From: Nocardia brasiliensis ATCC 700358
GTDB lineage: Bacteria > Actinomycetota > Actinomycetes > Mycobacteriales > Mycobacteriaceae
DNA length: 64,000 nt
Reading direction: 5' to 3'
Assembly (NCBI RefSeq): GCF_000250675.2
Contig: NC_018681.1
Span: 6,882,001 to 6,946,000 of the forward strand
The translations under genes were made by a program, and so were the position numbers. The notes beneath the pieces are model-generated. The model had not been told where the DNA came from and did no database searches. It saw only the letters and a program-made list of their open reading frames with translations. Within the stretch, counting starts at the first letter, position 1. Every line of letters begins with the position of its first letter. Shown here piece after piece: positions 17,506 to 25,204 of the stretch.

Positions 17506-18909
17506 TCACTCGTCGGGTGGCTCCGGCGGCCACGGATTCGGTTTCACGTTCTGCGGTTTGCGGGTCGGGATGTCGTCCCAGTCGAAATGGATCCCGACCC
17601 AGGCCTTGGGCCGATCGAAGCGCACCTCGCCCGCGCTGAACCGCGCACCCACGAAGGAGATGTCACCGAAGAAGTCGCCCTCGGTGAAGTCCACCGAACG
17701 GCCCGCGAACGTGGTGCCCGCGAAGGTGGTCGTGCCGTGGAATTCCGCGCCGCGGAAATCGGTTTCCCGGGTCCCCCGGTTGCGCATGCGCGCCGGGGCC
17801 CCGATCCGGGTCTCGTCGAAGGCGACCGTGCTCGCCTCGAAGTTGGTGCCCGCGAAGGTGATCCGGGCGCTCGACAGTTCCGCTCCGGTGAACGCGAGGT
17901 GCTGACCATCGAGCGTGGCGCGGTCGAACGCGGTGACCTCCGTCTGGAACTTCGTGTCCTGGAACGAGGTTCGTGCCCCGGTGCAGCGCATGCCGGTGAA
18001 ACTGGTGCGCGGGCCGAGGAAGACCGCGCGCTCGAACGACACCGAACAGTCGAAGTCCGCGCCGTCGAACGTGGTGCCGTAGCTCGCGCGCTCGCCCTTC
18101 TCGCCGCGGGTCGAGCCGAACTGCGCCCGCTCGAACAGCACCGGCCCGTCCTGGAACCGCGCATCCCGGAACGTGACGTGCGGACCGGCGAAGACCGCGT
18201 TCTCGAACGTGGTGCGCCCGGTGAACAGCGCCCCGGCGAAGGAGGTGTGCCGCCCCGCGAACACGGTGTCGCGGAAGTCGCCTTGTTCGAGCACGGCGCG
18301 ATTGAACGTGAACTCGCAGTGCGACCAGGAGATCTCGGCCGACCGGCGCAGGTGATCGGCGATCACCTTGACGATGGTGCGGCGGACTTCCCGATCGTTC
18401 TGCCGGAACTGGTAGACCCGCTCGACCTTCAGCCCGGATTCGTCCACCGTTTCCGCCTGCGACACAAGGTGGTTCGCGCCGGCGACCGGGTCGTAGGGCA
18501 GCCGCAGGTAACCGCACAGCACATCGACGCACTGCTGGCGCCGGCTCGGCGCGCGGAAGTCGTCGGCGACGCCGGCCATCGCGTAGACCCCGGCGATGCG
18601 GACCGCCACGTCGGCGTCTCCGAGCTGCCGCGCGGCGGCGCCGAACAGGTCGGCGAAACGGCCGCGCTCCAGGTCGCGCTGACGCCGGTAGGCCACCGCC
18701 AGCGCGACGGCGCCGCCGGCACCCGCCGCGACCGCCAGCGCGATCTTGGTGAGGTCCAGCCGGTTCGGCTGCTCGGCGGTCGCGCCGAAGCCCAGCCACA
18801 GCAACCACCAGGTGAGTGCCGCGATGGCGAGCCCGCCGACGACCGCCATCGACACCGCAAGCAGTAACGCCGCGCGGTGCAGTCGGTCGCCCAACCTCCC
18901 CCATCGCAT
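17506..18909 (-). CDS. Membrane-anchored pentapeptide-repeat protein
   Basis: A 467-aa protein. Two transmembrane segments near the N-terminus (ALLLAVSMAVVGGLAIAALT, and one around IALAVAAGAGGAVALAVAYR) are followed by an all-helical linker. From about residue 200 to 440 there is a long run of pentapeptide repeats with Phe/Ala periodicity, for example GALFTGRTTFENAVFAGPHV and RDARFQDGPVLFERAQFG. This should form a right-handed quadrilateral beta-helix in the cytoplasm. The start is the ATG at 18909, with no obvious Shine-Dalgarno. It is convergent with the SGNH gene (3 bp between). Role unknown. Confidence 0.85.
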   Translation of the reverse strand: MRWGRLGDRLHRAALLLAVSMAVVGGLAIAALTWWLLWLGFGATAEQPNRLDLTKIALAVAAGAGGAVALAVAYRRQRDLERGRFADLFGAAARQLGDADVAVRIAGVYAMAGVADDFRAPSRRQQCVDVLCGYLRLPYDPVAGANHLVSQAETVDESGLKVERVYQFRQNDREVRRTIVKVIADHLRRSAEISWSHCEFTFNRAVLEQGDFRDTVFAGRHTSFAGALFTGRTTFENAVFAGPHVTFRDARFQDGPVLFERAQFGSTRGEKGERASYGTTFDGADFDCSVSFERAVFLGPRTSFTGMRCTGARTSFQDTKFQTEVTAFDRATLDGQHLAFTGAELSSARITFAGTNFEASTVAFDETRIGAPARMRNRGTRETDFRGAEFHGTTTFAGTTFAGRSVDFTEGDFFGDISFVGARFSAGEVRFDRPKAWVGIHFDWDDIPTRKPQNVKPNPWPPEPPDE

Positions 18910-19053
18910 TAGCGCATGGTAGCCGGATTGCCGCCTGCCGACTACCGGACAAGATCGGCTACCACAGTGCCCCAACTCATTCCAGCATGTCCTCTTGCCA
19001 CCGGGTCCGCGTGCCGGGGCATTGCGGCGTGGTTGCTCGAGTAGGGTGCCGTT

Positions 19054-19461
19054 ATGTCTGCTTCCGATTCCCTCGACCCGGTCGCCGAGGTCGAGCACGT
19101 ACACGCGCTGTTGTCGGCCTGGCTGGGCACCGATGCGGACCAGCAGGTGCTGGAACAGTTCGCGGCCACCCAGCACGACTCGTTCTCGATGGTGACCCTG
19201 GACGGGGCTCGAGTGAGCCAATCGGAATTGCTGTCCGGATTGCGCCGCGCCAAGAACTCCAGGCCCGGTCTCGACATCGAGATCGACGACGTGGAACTGC
19301 TGCTCGTCGAGGGCAGCGTGACCGTTGTCCGGTTCTTGGAGCGCCACCACTTCGACGGCAAGCACACCGACCGCCGCAGCACCGCGGTCCTCACCACCGA
19401 CGGCGCACCCCCGCGCTACCGCTGGCGGATCATCCAGGAGACCGCGGTACCGACCGACTGA
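19054..19461 (+). CDS. SnoaL/DUF4440-like (NTF2-fold) protein
   Basis: A 135-aa soluble protein with the cone-shaped NTF2-like pattern. A long N-terminal helix pair (EVEHVHALLSAWLGTDADQQ) is followed by antiparallel strands (FSMVTLDGARVS, LDIEIDDVELLLVEGSVTVV, TDRRSTAVLTTDG, RYRWRIIQETAVPTD). No catalytic residue stands out, so it may be an enzyme of small-molecule metabolism or a binding protein. The start is the ATG at 19054. It stands alone between the pentapeptide-repeat gene and the oxidase gene. Confidence 0.65.
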   Translation: MSASDSLDPVAEVEHVHALLSAWLGTDADQQVLEQFAATQHDSFSMVTLDGARVSQSELLSGLRRAKNSRPGLDIEIDDVELLLVEGSVTVVRFLERHHFDGKHTDRRSTAVLTTDGAPPRYRWRIIQETAVPTD

Positions 19462-19578
19462 GCGGTTGTCCGCCGCGCCCGCCCCGGCCTTGCGAATCTT
19501 GATCCCGCACAGAGTCATTGACGTTGCCATTCCGTTCTTTTCAAGTCCGCGAGGGGTATTCGTAGGTACCGTCACGAG

Positions 19579-20511
19579 ATGGCTGATGATGTTTTGGTGC
19601 TCGGGGCGGGCGTGATCGGGTTGACCACGGCGGTGTGCCTGGCGGAGGCAGGCCATCGGGTTCGGGTGTGGGCCGAACTGCCGCCCCGGCAGACCACCTC
19701 CGCCGTCGCGAGCGGTCTGTGGGGGCCGGGGCATACGCCGCGGGATCTGGCGTGGAGCCGAGTCTCCTTCGCCGAACTCTCCCGGCTCGCCAAGGAACCC
19801 GCGTCCGGCGTGCATTTCGAACGCGGACTCCAGGTGTCGAATCTCTCGGCCGAACCACCGCACTGGATGGACGATCTCGGCGAGGCCGAGTTCTGCCGGG
19901 CCGACGAGCTACCGGAGGGCATGCTGGTCGGATTGTGGTGCACCGCACCGCTCATCGACCTGCCGCGCTACCTGGACTACCTGACCGATCGGCTCGCCGC
20001 GGCGGGCATCGAGATCGAACAACGCCGGGTGCGCGATCTCGGCGAGGCCACCGCCGCCGCGCCCGTCGTGGTGAACTGCACCGGCGTGGCCGCGGGCAAG
20101 CTCGTCGGCGATGCCGAGGTCCAGCCGGTGCGCGGTCAGCACGTCATCCTGCGCAATCCCGGTCTCACCGATTTCTACGTCGAGTTCGTGCAGGAACCGG
20201 AGTGGACCGGCATCTTCCCGCACGGTGAGCGCTTGATCCTCGGCGGAGCCCGGCATCCGGGCCGCTGGAGTCTGGACCCCGATCCCGAACTGGCCGAACG
20301 CATCCTGCGCCGCGCCATCGAGGTCGAGCCGCGGCTGGCCGACGCCGAAGTGGTCGGCCACGAAGTGGGCCTGCGCCCGGGCCGCACCGCCGCCCGGCTC
20401 GACGAGGAGCAGCTCGGCGGCGCCCGCGTGGTGCACAACTACGGCCACGACGGCATGGGCGTCAGCCTCTCCTGGGGCAGCGCCCGCGAAGTGGTCCGGT
20501 TGCTCGCCTGA
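19579..20511 (+). CDS. FAD-dependent oxidoreductase, D-amino-acid oxidase-like
   Basis: A 310-aa flavoprotein of the D-amino-acid oxidase/DAO family. The FAD-binding N-terminus is VLVLGAGVIGLTTAVCLAEA. The second FAD contact is VVVNCTGVAAGKL, and family segments VRGQHVILRN, HEVGLRPGR and the C-terminal YGHDGMGVSLSWGSA are all in place. The GLRPGR arginine is the residue that usually binds the substrate carboxylate. The length suits bacterial DAAOs such as the M. tuberculosis aao product. Oxidative deamination of a D-amino acid is likely; the exact substrate is open. Confidence 0.88.
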   Translation: MADDVLVLGAGVIGLTTAVCLAEAGHRVRVWAELPPRQTTSAVASGLWGPGHTPRDLAWSRVSFAELSRLAKEPASGVHFERGLQVSNLSAEPPHWMDDLGEAEFCRADELPEGMLVGLWCTAPLIDLPRYLDYLTDRLAAAGIEIEQRRVRDLGEATAAAPVVVNCTGVAAGKLVGDAEVQPVRGQHVILRNPGLTDFYVEFVQEPEWTGIFPHGERLILGGARHPGRWSLDPDPELAERILRRAIEVEPRLADAEVVGHEVGLRPGRTAARLDEEQLGGARVVHNYGHDGMGVSLSWGSAREVVRLLA

Positions 20512-20653
20512 GGTGCACCTGCCCCGCCCGGACACGCTCGATCCGCCGGTCGTTCCGATCACCGCCCGAACGCCTATTCTGTGTTCGGGTATGCAGGCAG
20601 TCGCGCGTGCCGTGAGCGAGCGGCCGGGCGCGCGCACCGACGACGGAGGATCG

Positions 20654-22015
20654 ATGGCCCCAGCGGGCGCCACCACGCCACTTCGGTTGCAGCCGGTGTC
20701 GATCGGCACCGAGACCGCGCGGGTCGGCGCGACCCTGTGGCAGGCCACCCGCGGCGGCGCGCGCCTGCTGTTCACCCGCCGCGACGGCCGGCCGCTGGCG
20801 AACCGGGCGGCACACGAGGCGCGCAACCGGTTCGCCGCGCTGGGGCCCACCTATGTCAAGCTCGGCCAGCTCATCGCGTCGAGCCCCGGGGTCTTTCCCG
20901 AGACGCTGTCGAACGAGTTCCGCACCCTGCTGGATCGGGTACCGCCGGCCGATCCGGCGGCGATCCGGACGCTGCTCACCGAGCAATTGGGCGCGCCACC
21001 CGCGCAGCTGTTCGCCCACTTCGATCCCGCACCGATCGCGTCGGCCTCGATCGCGCAGGTGCATCGGGCGACCCTGCACTCGGGCACCGACGTGGTGGTG
21101 AAGATCCAGCGACCGGGCATCAAGGCCCGGCTCGCCGCGGACCTGCAGATCCTGGAACGCGCGGCGCAGCTGCTCGAACTGTCCGAGTACGGCCGCATGC
21201 TCGGCGCGCGCGATATCGTGGCCGATTTCGCGGCCAACCTCAACGACGAGATCGATTTCCACACCGAGGCCACGGCCATGACCGAGTGGCCGCGATTCAT
21301 CACGAACACCCCGTTCGCGGCTCAGGTGCGGGTGCCGCGGGTGTACCCGGAATTCAGCACCACCAAGGTGCTGACGATGGAGTACATCGACGCCGTCCGC
21401 ATCGACGATGTCGCCGCCGTGCGCGCCGCGGGGTTCGAGGGCGCCGCGTTGCTGAAGACGATCCTGCTCTCACTGCTGGAGTCGGCGTTCCGGGCCGGGC
21501 TGTTCCACGGCGATCTGCACGCGGGCAACGTCCTGGTCGACGCGGCGGGCAAGGTCGTGTTCCTGGATTGGGGCATCGTCGGCCGTTTCGACGACCGGAC
21601 CCGGCTGCTGTTGCGCCGGCTCGTGGTGGAACTGATGGTGCACAACGACTTCGAGGCGGCGGGCCACACCATTTTCGATATGGGCGCGGTTCGGCGTCCC
21701 GGCAATGTCAAGCGCGCGGCCCGCGATATCCGGTCGGTCACCGCCCCGTTGCAGAAGTCCGATCTCGGCGCGCTGTCCTATACCCAGCTCGGTCGGCGTC
21801 TGGCCGAGGTCGCCAGGATCTACGAGGCCAAGCTGCCGCGCGAATTGGTGCTGGTCGGCAAGCAACTGCTGTACGTCGAGCGCTATATGAAACTTCTTGC
21901 GCCGCAGTGGAAACCACTCGAAGACCCGGACGTGCTCGGTTTCATGGCCGGACTGTTGACGAAGGGCGAGACCGCGTCCGCGGTGCCGCGGCGCAAACAG
22001 CGGCTCGCCGAATGA
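20654..22015 (+). CDS. AarF/UbiB (ABC1) family kinase-like protein
   Basis: A 453-aa member of the ABC1/UbiB atypical kinase family. The KxGQ motif appears as YVKLGQLIASSPGVFP, the A-rich loop as PIASASIAQVHRA, the ATP-lysine as VVVKIQRPG, the catalytic loop as HGDLHAGNVLVD, and the metal-binding DFG equivalent as FLDWGIVGRF. The ATG at 20654 is preceded by GGAGGATCG; a longer in-frame reading from 20513 lacks a ribosome-binding site. Members affect isoprenoid quinone or lipid metabolism, but the actinobacterial role is unclear. Confidence 0.9.
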   Translation: MAPAGATTPLRLQPVSIGTETARVGATLWQATRGGARLLFTRRDGRPLANRAAHEARNRFAALGPTYVKLGQLIASSPGVFPETLSNEFRTLLDRVPPADPAAIRTLLTEQLGAPPAQLFAHFDPAPIASASIAQVHRATLHSGTDVVVKIQRPGIKARLAADLQILERAAQLLELSEYGRMLGARDIVADFAANLNDEIDFHTEATAMTEWPRFITNTPFAAQVRVPRVYPEFSTTKVLTMEYIDAVRIDDVAAVRAAGFEGAALLKTILLSLLESAFRAGLFHGDLHAGNVLVDAAGKVVFLDWGIVGRFDDRTRLLLRRLVVELMVHNDFEAAGHTIFDMGAVRRPGNVKRAARDIRSVTAPLQKSDLGALSYTQLGRRLAEVARIYEAKLPRELVLVGKQLLYVERYMKLLAPQWKPLEDPDVLGFMAGLLTKGETASAVPRRKQRLAE

Positions 22016-22019
22016 ATTG

Positions 22020-22092
22020 AGCGGATGACGGGATTCGAACCCGCGACCCTCACCTTGGCAAGGTGATGCGCTACCAGCTGCGCTACATCCGC
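22020..22092 (-). tRNA. tRNA-Gly (anticodon GCC)
   Basis: Read on the minus strand, the gene starts GCGGATGTAGCGCAGCTGGT and ends with a T-arm GCGGGTTCGAATCCCG and acceptor CATCCGC pairing all seven bases with GCGGATG. The anticodon loop is TTGCCAA in a CACCT/AGGTG stem, giving anticodon GCC. The discriminator is T and no CCA is encoded. It lies between the convergent-side ends of the AarF and MFS genes. Confidence 0.97.
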
Positions 22093-22165
22093 GTTCGCAT
22101 CCCGGATCGCTCCGTGACGCGAGATGGAACTCTAGCCGATCGACGGCGGAAAATGCCAATCCGCC

Positions 22166-23386
22166 TTATGCGGGCTGCTGGGCCGTCGCGCGATTGCGCC
22201 GCACGCCCAGGCCGGCCGCGGCCAGGCAGGCCAGCGCGACGACCCCGACGAACCACGGGAACACGGTGCTCAGTCCCCACGTGGTGGCCGCCCAGCCGGC
22301 GAGAATGGTCGGCAACGCCATCGCCGTATAGGCGAGCAGGTAGTACGCCGACATGGTTTCGCCCCGCTTGTGTTGCGGCACAACCTCGGACAGGTGCCGC
22401 AGCGAGCCGCCGAAGCCCAGGCCGAACGTCGCCCCGAGCAGCACGCCGGCCAGCAGCACCACGATCCAGTTGCCGGTGTGCAGCGCCGGCACGGTGAGCA
22501 CGAGCGCGATCGCCATGCCGGTGTCGCCGAGAATCGCCGCGCGCCGCGCGGGAATCGCGGTCGCGAACAACTGCGAGGTGGCTCCGGCCACCGCGGTCGA
22601 GGCGACCACCGCGCCGCCGAAAACCAGGTTGTGGATGCCGGTTTCGGCCGAGGCCAGCGACGGATACAGCGAGAGCAGCACGCCCAGCACCGACCAGGCC
22701 GCCATCACGCCGAGCGCGGAGAACCAGAAGTCACCGCGGATTTCTTGCGGCACAGCCGGTTTCGCGATCCGGATCCGTCCGGCGATGCGGGCGGTGTGCG
22801 GCTCCTCCAGCGCGATGATGCCGATGCCGATGAGCAGGCACACGAAGGTGATGGCCACGTACGGCGTGCGCAGCGGGTGCGGGGCGTACTGGGCGAGCAG
22901 GGCCGAGCCCAGAATCGCCACGGCCATCCCGACATTGAAGGCCACGCCGCTCAGCTGACCCGAGCGCGCACCGTGCTTGGGCCGCAGATCGAGCAGCGCC
23001 GCCGCACCGGCGACCACGGTCGCGCCGACCGCGAACCCGTGCAGCGCCCGCGCGAGCAGCAGCATCGCCACGTTGTCGGCGAGCAGGAACACCGCGAGTC
23101 CCGCGATCATCGTCACGAACGCGCCGAGCAGAACGGGCTTGCGGCCCACCACGTCGGAGATCTTGCCGGACACCAGCACCGCGACCAGCGCCGCGAACGC
23201 GTAGACCGCGAAGACGAAGGTCGTCGTCAGGGGCGAGAAGTGCCACTCCTGCTGATACATGCCGTACAGCGGGGCGGGCACCCCGGACACCCCGAGCGCC
23301 ACCCCGCTCGCGGCCAGGACCAGTGCGTATGCCCAGCGCTGCGAGGTCCGCTCGCCCGTCTCGGGTGTCGCTACCGTCACTGCCAT
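22166..23386 (-). CDS. MFS transporter
   Basis: A 406-aa twelve-helix major facilitator. The loop 2-3 signature is VSGKISDVVGRKPVLLGAF, and the second half carries a related loop. Basic loops alternate with hydrophobic helices throughout. The ATG at 23386 (MAVTVATPETGER) follows CGGAG. It is divergent from an ArsR-type regulator across a 93-bp region with an 11-bp inverted repeat, the usual arrangement of a regulated efflux pump. The substrate cannot be read from sequence. Confidence 0.88.
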   Translation of the reverse strand: MAVTVATPETGERTSQRWAYALVLAASGVALGVSGVPAPLYGMYQQEWHFSPLTTTFVFAVYAFAALVAVLVSGKISDVVGRKPVLLGAFVTMIAGLAVFLLADNVAMLLLARALHGFAVGATVVAGAAALLDLRPKHGARSGQLSGVAFNVGMAVAILGSALLAQYAPHPLRTPYVAITFVCLLIGIGIIALEEPHTARIAGRIRIAKPAVPQEIRGDFWFSALGVMAAWSVLGVLLSLYPSLASAETGIHNLVFGGAVVASTAVAGATSQLFATAIPARRAAILGDTGMAIALVLTVPALHTGNWIVVLLAGVLLGATFGLGFGGSLRHLSEVVPQHKRGETMSAYYLLAYTAMALPTILAGWAATTWGLSTVFPWFVGVVALACLAAAGLGVRRNRATAQQPA

Positions 23387-23404
23387 CGAAACTCCGATCG
23401 GGTA

Positions 23405-23462
23405 GGTTTGATGATGATCGAACCGAGCTCGACCATACATCCGGTACGACGATCATCAAACC
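23405..23462. promoter_or_regulatory. Inverted-repeat operator between MFS and ArsR genes
   Basis: GGTTTGATGAT (23405-23415) and ATCATCAAACC (23452-23462) are perfect 11-bp inverted repeats 36 bp apart in the divergent promoter. The spacing suggests two regulator sites or a loop over both promoters. The ArsR-type protein at 23480 is the obvious candidate to bind here; this is inference. Confidence 0.6.
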
Positions 23463-23479
23463 CCAAAGTGAGGTGGATC

Positions 23480-23812
23480 ATGACCGATGCTAAAGATACG
23501 GTGGTCGATGTCCCACCGGTGGCCCCGCTGCCGACCGTGCTCGCCGCACTCCAGGACCCCGTGCGGCTCGAGATGGTGCGCCGCCTGAGCAACGCGGGCG
23601 CGGGCATGCCGGTGCGTTGCAACTCGCTCTACGACGCGATCAACAAATCGACCGCGACCCACCATTTCAAGATCCTGCGCGAGGCAGGCGTGATCGAGCG
23701 CGTGATCGTCGACGGCCAGATCTGGCAGCGCCTGCGCGCCACCGACGTCGAAGCCGCCCTCCCCGGCCTGCTCCCCTCGATCGTCGACGCCGCGAACCGC
23801 GCCGACGCCTGA
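23480..23812 (+). CDS. ArsR-family transcriptional regulator
   Basis: A 110-aa winged-helix ArsR/SmtB-like protein. The core reads VLAALQDPVRLEMVRRLSNA, then the recognition helix region NKSTATHHFKILREAGVIER and the wing IVDGQIWQRLRATDVE. There is no CxC or metal-site pattern, so it likely senses an organic ligand or another cue. The ATG at 23480 has GAGGTG upstream. It is divergent from the MFS gene it probably controls. Confidence 0.85.
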   Translation: MTDAKDTVVDVPPVAPLPTVLAALQDPVRLEMVRRLSNAGAGMPVRCNSLYDAINKSTATHHFKILREAGVIERVIVDGQIWQRLRATDVEAALPGLLPSIVDAANRADA

Positions 23813-23822
23813 CCCGTCGGCC

Positions 23823-25193
23823 CTAGCCCTCGACCAACCGCCGGACGGCGGCGGGGATTTCCCGAGTTCGCTTGTAGGGACCGGCGATCGAGGCCGCGAA
23901 GGGGCGGGCCAGGAGGGTGCGGGCGATCGCCGAGACCTCGTCGGTGGTGACCGCATCGATCCGGGCCAGGGTTTCCGACACGCTGCGATGGTTGCCGTAG
24001 CTGAGCTCGCTGCGGCCGATGCGGTTCATCCTGGACGCCGAATCCTCCAGGCCCAGCACCAGTCCGCCGCGCAGCGACCCCTTGGCGCGGGCGCACTCGG
24101 CATCGGAGATACCGTCGGCCGCAACCTCTTCGAGCACACCGCGGGCCAACGCGGCCACCTTGCCGAGGTTTTCCGGCTGGCAGCCGATGTACACCGAGAA
24201 CGCCCCGGTGTCGGCGAAGGTGTCCACACTCGAATACACCGAGTAGGCGAGCCCGCGTTCCTCCCGGATGCGTTGGAACAAGCGGGAACTCAACCCGCCG
24301 CCGACCACGGTGTTGAGCACCGAGAGCGGCCAGCGCCGCTCCCCCTCGTGCCGGCCGAAGGCGCGCACCCCGAACGCCAGATGCGCCTGCTCGCTGTCGC
24401 GGTGACTCCACTGCAACTCGGGATCGCTGTGCGGCCGGAACCGGCCCTCCCGGCGTTTGGCGGGTTGCGCCGCCGGATCGAGCCGATTCTGGAACGCCCG
24501 ATGCACGAGTTCCACCGTGTGGTCGTGTTCGACGTTGCCCGCGACCGCGACGACCATCCGGTCCGGCCGGTAGCGCCGCAGGTGGAAGCCGCGCAGCTGC
24601 GCCGCATGCATCGATTCGATGGACTCGATGGAGCCGATCACCGGCCGCCCGATCGGATGATCGCCGAACAGCGCGGACAGGAACGAGTCGCCGACCACGT
24701 CCTCCGGGTCGTCGTCGCGCATGGCGATCTCCTCGAGCACCACCTGCCGTTCCACGTCGACGTCGGCGGCGCGGCACAGCCCGTTGAGCACCACATCGGA
24801 GACCATGTCGACGGCCAGCGGCAGGTCCTCGTCGAGCACGTGCGCGTAGTAGCAGGTCTGCTCTTTCGCGGTGAACGCGTTGAGCTCGCCGCCGACCGCG
24901 TCCATCGCCTGCGCGATGTCGAGCGCGGTGCGCGTCGGTGTCGCCTTGAACAGCAGGTGCTCGAGGAAGTGGGCCGCACCGGCGACGGTCGGACCTTCGT
25001 CGCGCGAACCGACGCCCACCCAGACGCCGATCGATGCCGAACGCACGCCGGGCACGTGCTCGGTGACCACGCGCAGCCCGCCGGGTAGCACGGTGCGCTG
25101 TACGCCGGGATCAATCATGTTCGCCCGCAGCTCCACAGACGAACCCCCCTGCTCGCGGCGGAGCAGAGGGGCTGTCGTCTTCTTCTTCGTCAC
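23823..25193 (-). CDS. M16-family zinc metallopeptidase (PepR-like)
   Basis: A 456-aa M16 peptidase similar to the mitochondrial processing peptidase beta chain. The inverted zinc motif HFLEHLLF (HxxEH) is intact, with the third ligand Glu expected in the LDEDLP to ERQVVLEEIAMRDD region. The C-terminal half has the typical GGGLSSRLFQRIREERGLAY segment. It lies 11 bp downstream of pnp on the same strand, the order known in mycobacteria (PepR-like gene next to gpsI). A role in processing or peptide turnover is presumed. Confidence 0.9.
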   Translation of the reverse strand: MTKKKTTAPLLRREQGGSSVELRANMIDPGVQRTVLPGGLRVVTEHVPGVRSASIGVWVGVGSRDEGPTVAGAAHFLEHLLFKATPTRTALDIAQAMDAVGGELNAFTAKEQTCYYAHVLDEDLPLAVDMVSDVVLNGLCRAADVDVERQVVLEEIAMRDDDPEDVVGDSFLSALFGDHPIGRPVIGSIESIESMHAAQLRGFHLRRYRPDRMVVAVAGNVEHDHTVELVHRAFQNRLDPAAQPAKRREGRFRPHSDPELQWSHRDSEQAHLAFGVRAFGRHEGERRWPLSVLNTVVGGGLSSRLFQRIREERGLAYSVYSSVDTFADTGAFSVYIGCQPENLGKVAALARGVLEEVAADGISDAECARAKGSLRGGLVLGLEDSASRMNRIGRSELSYGNHRSVSETLARIDAVTTDEVSAIARTLLARPFAASIAGPYKRTREIPAAVRRLVEG

Positions 25194-25204
25194 AGAGACA
25201 AGTA

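Noticed and set aside
18910..19863. In-frame extension of the pentapeptide-repeat protein.
   Set aside because: It runs across the SnoaL-like gene on the other strand and an intergenic region with no membrane-protein character.
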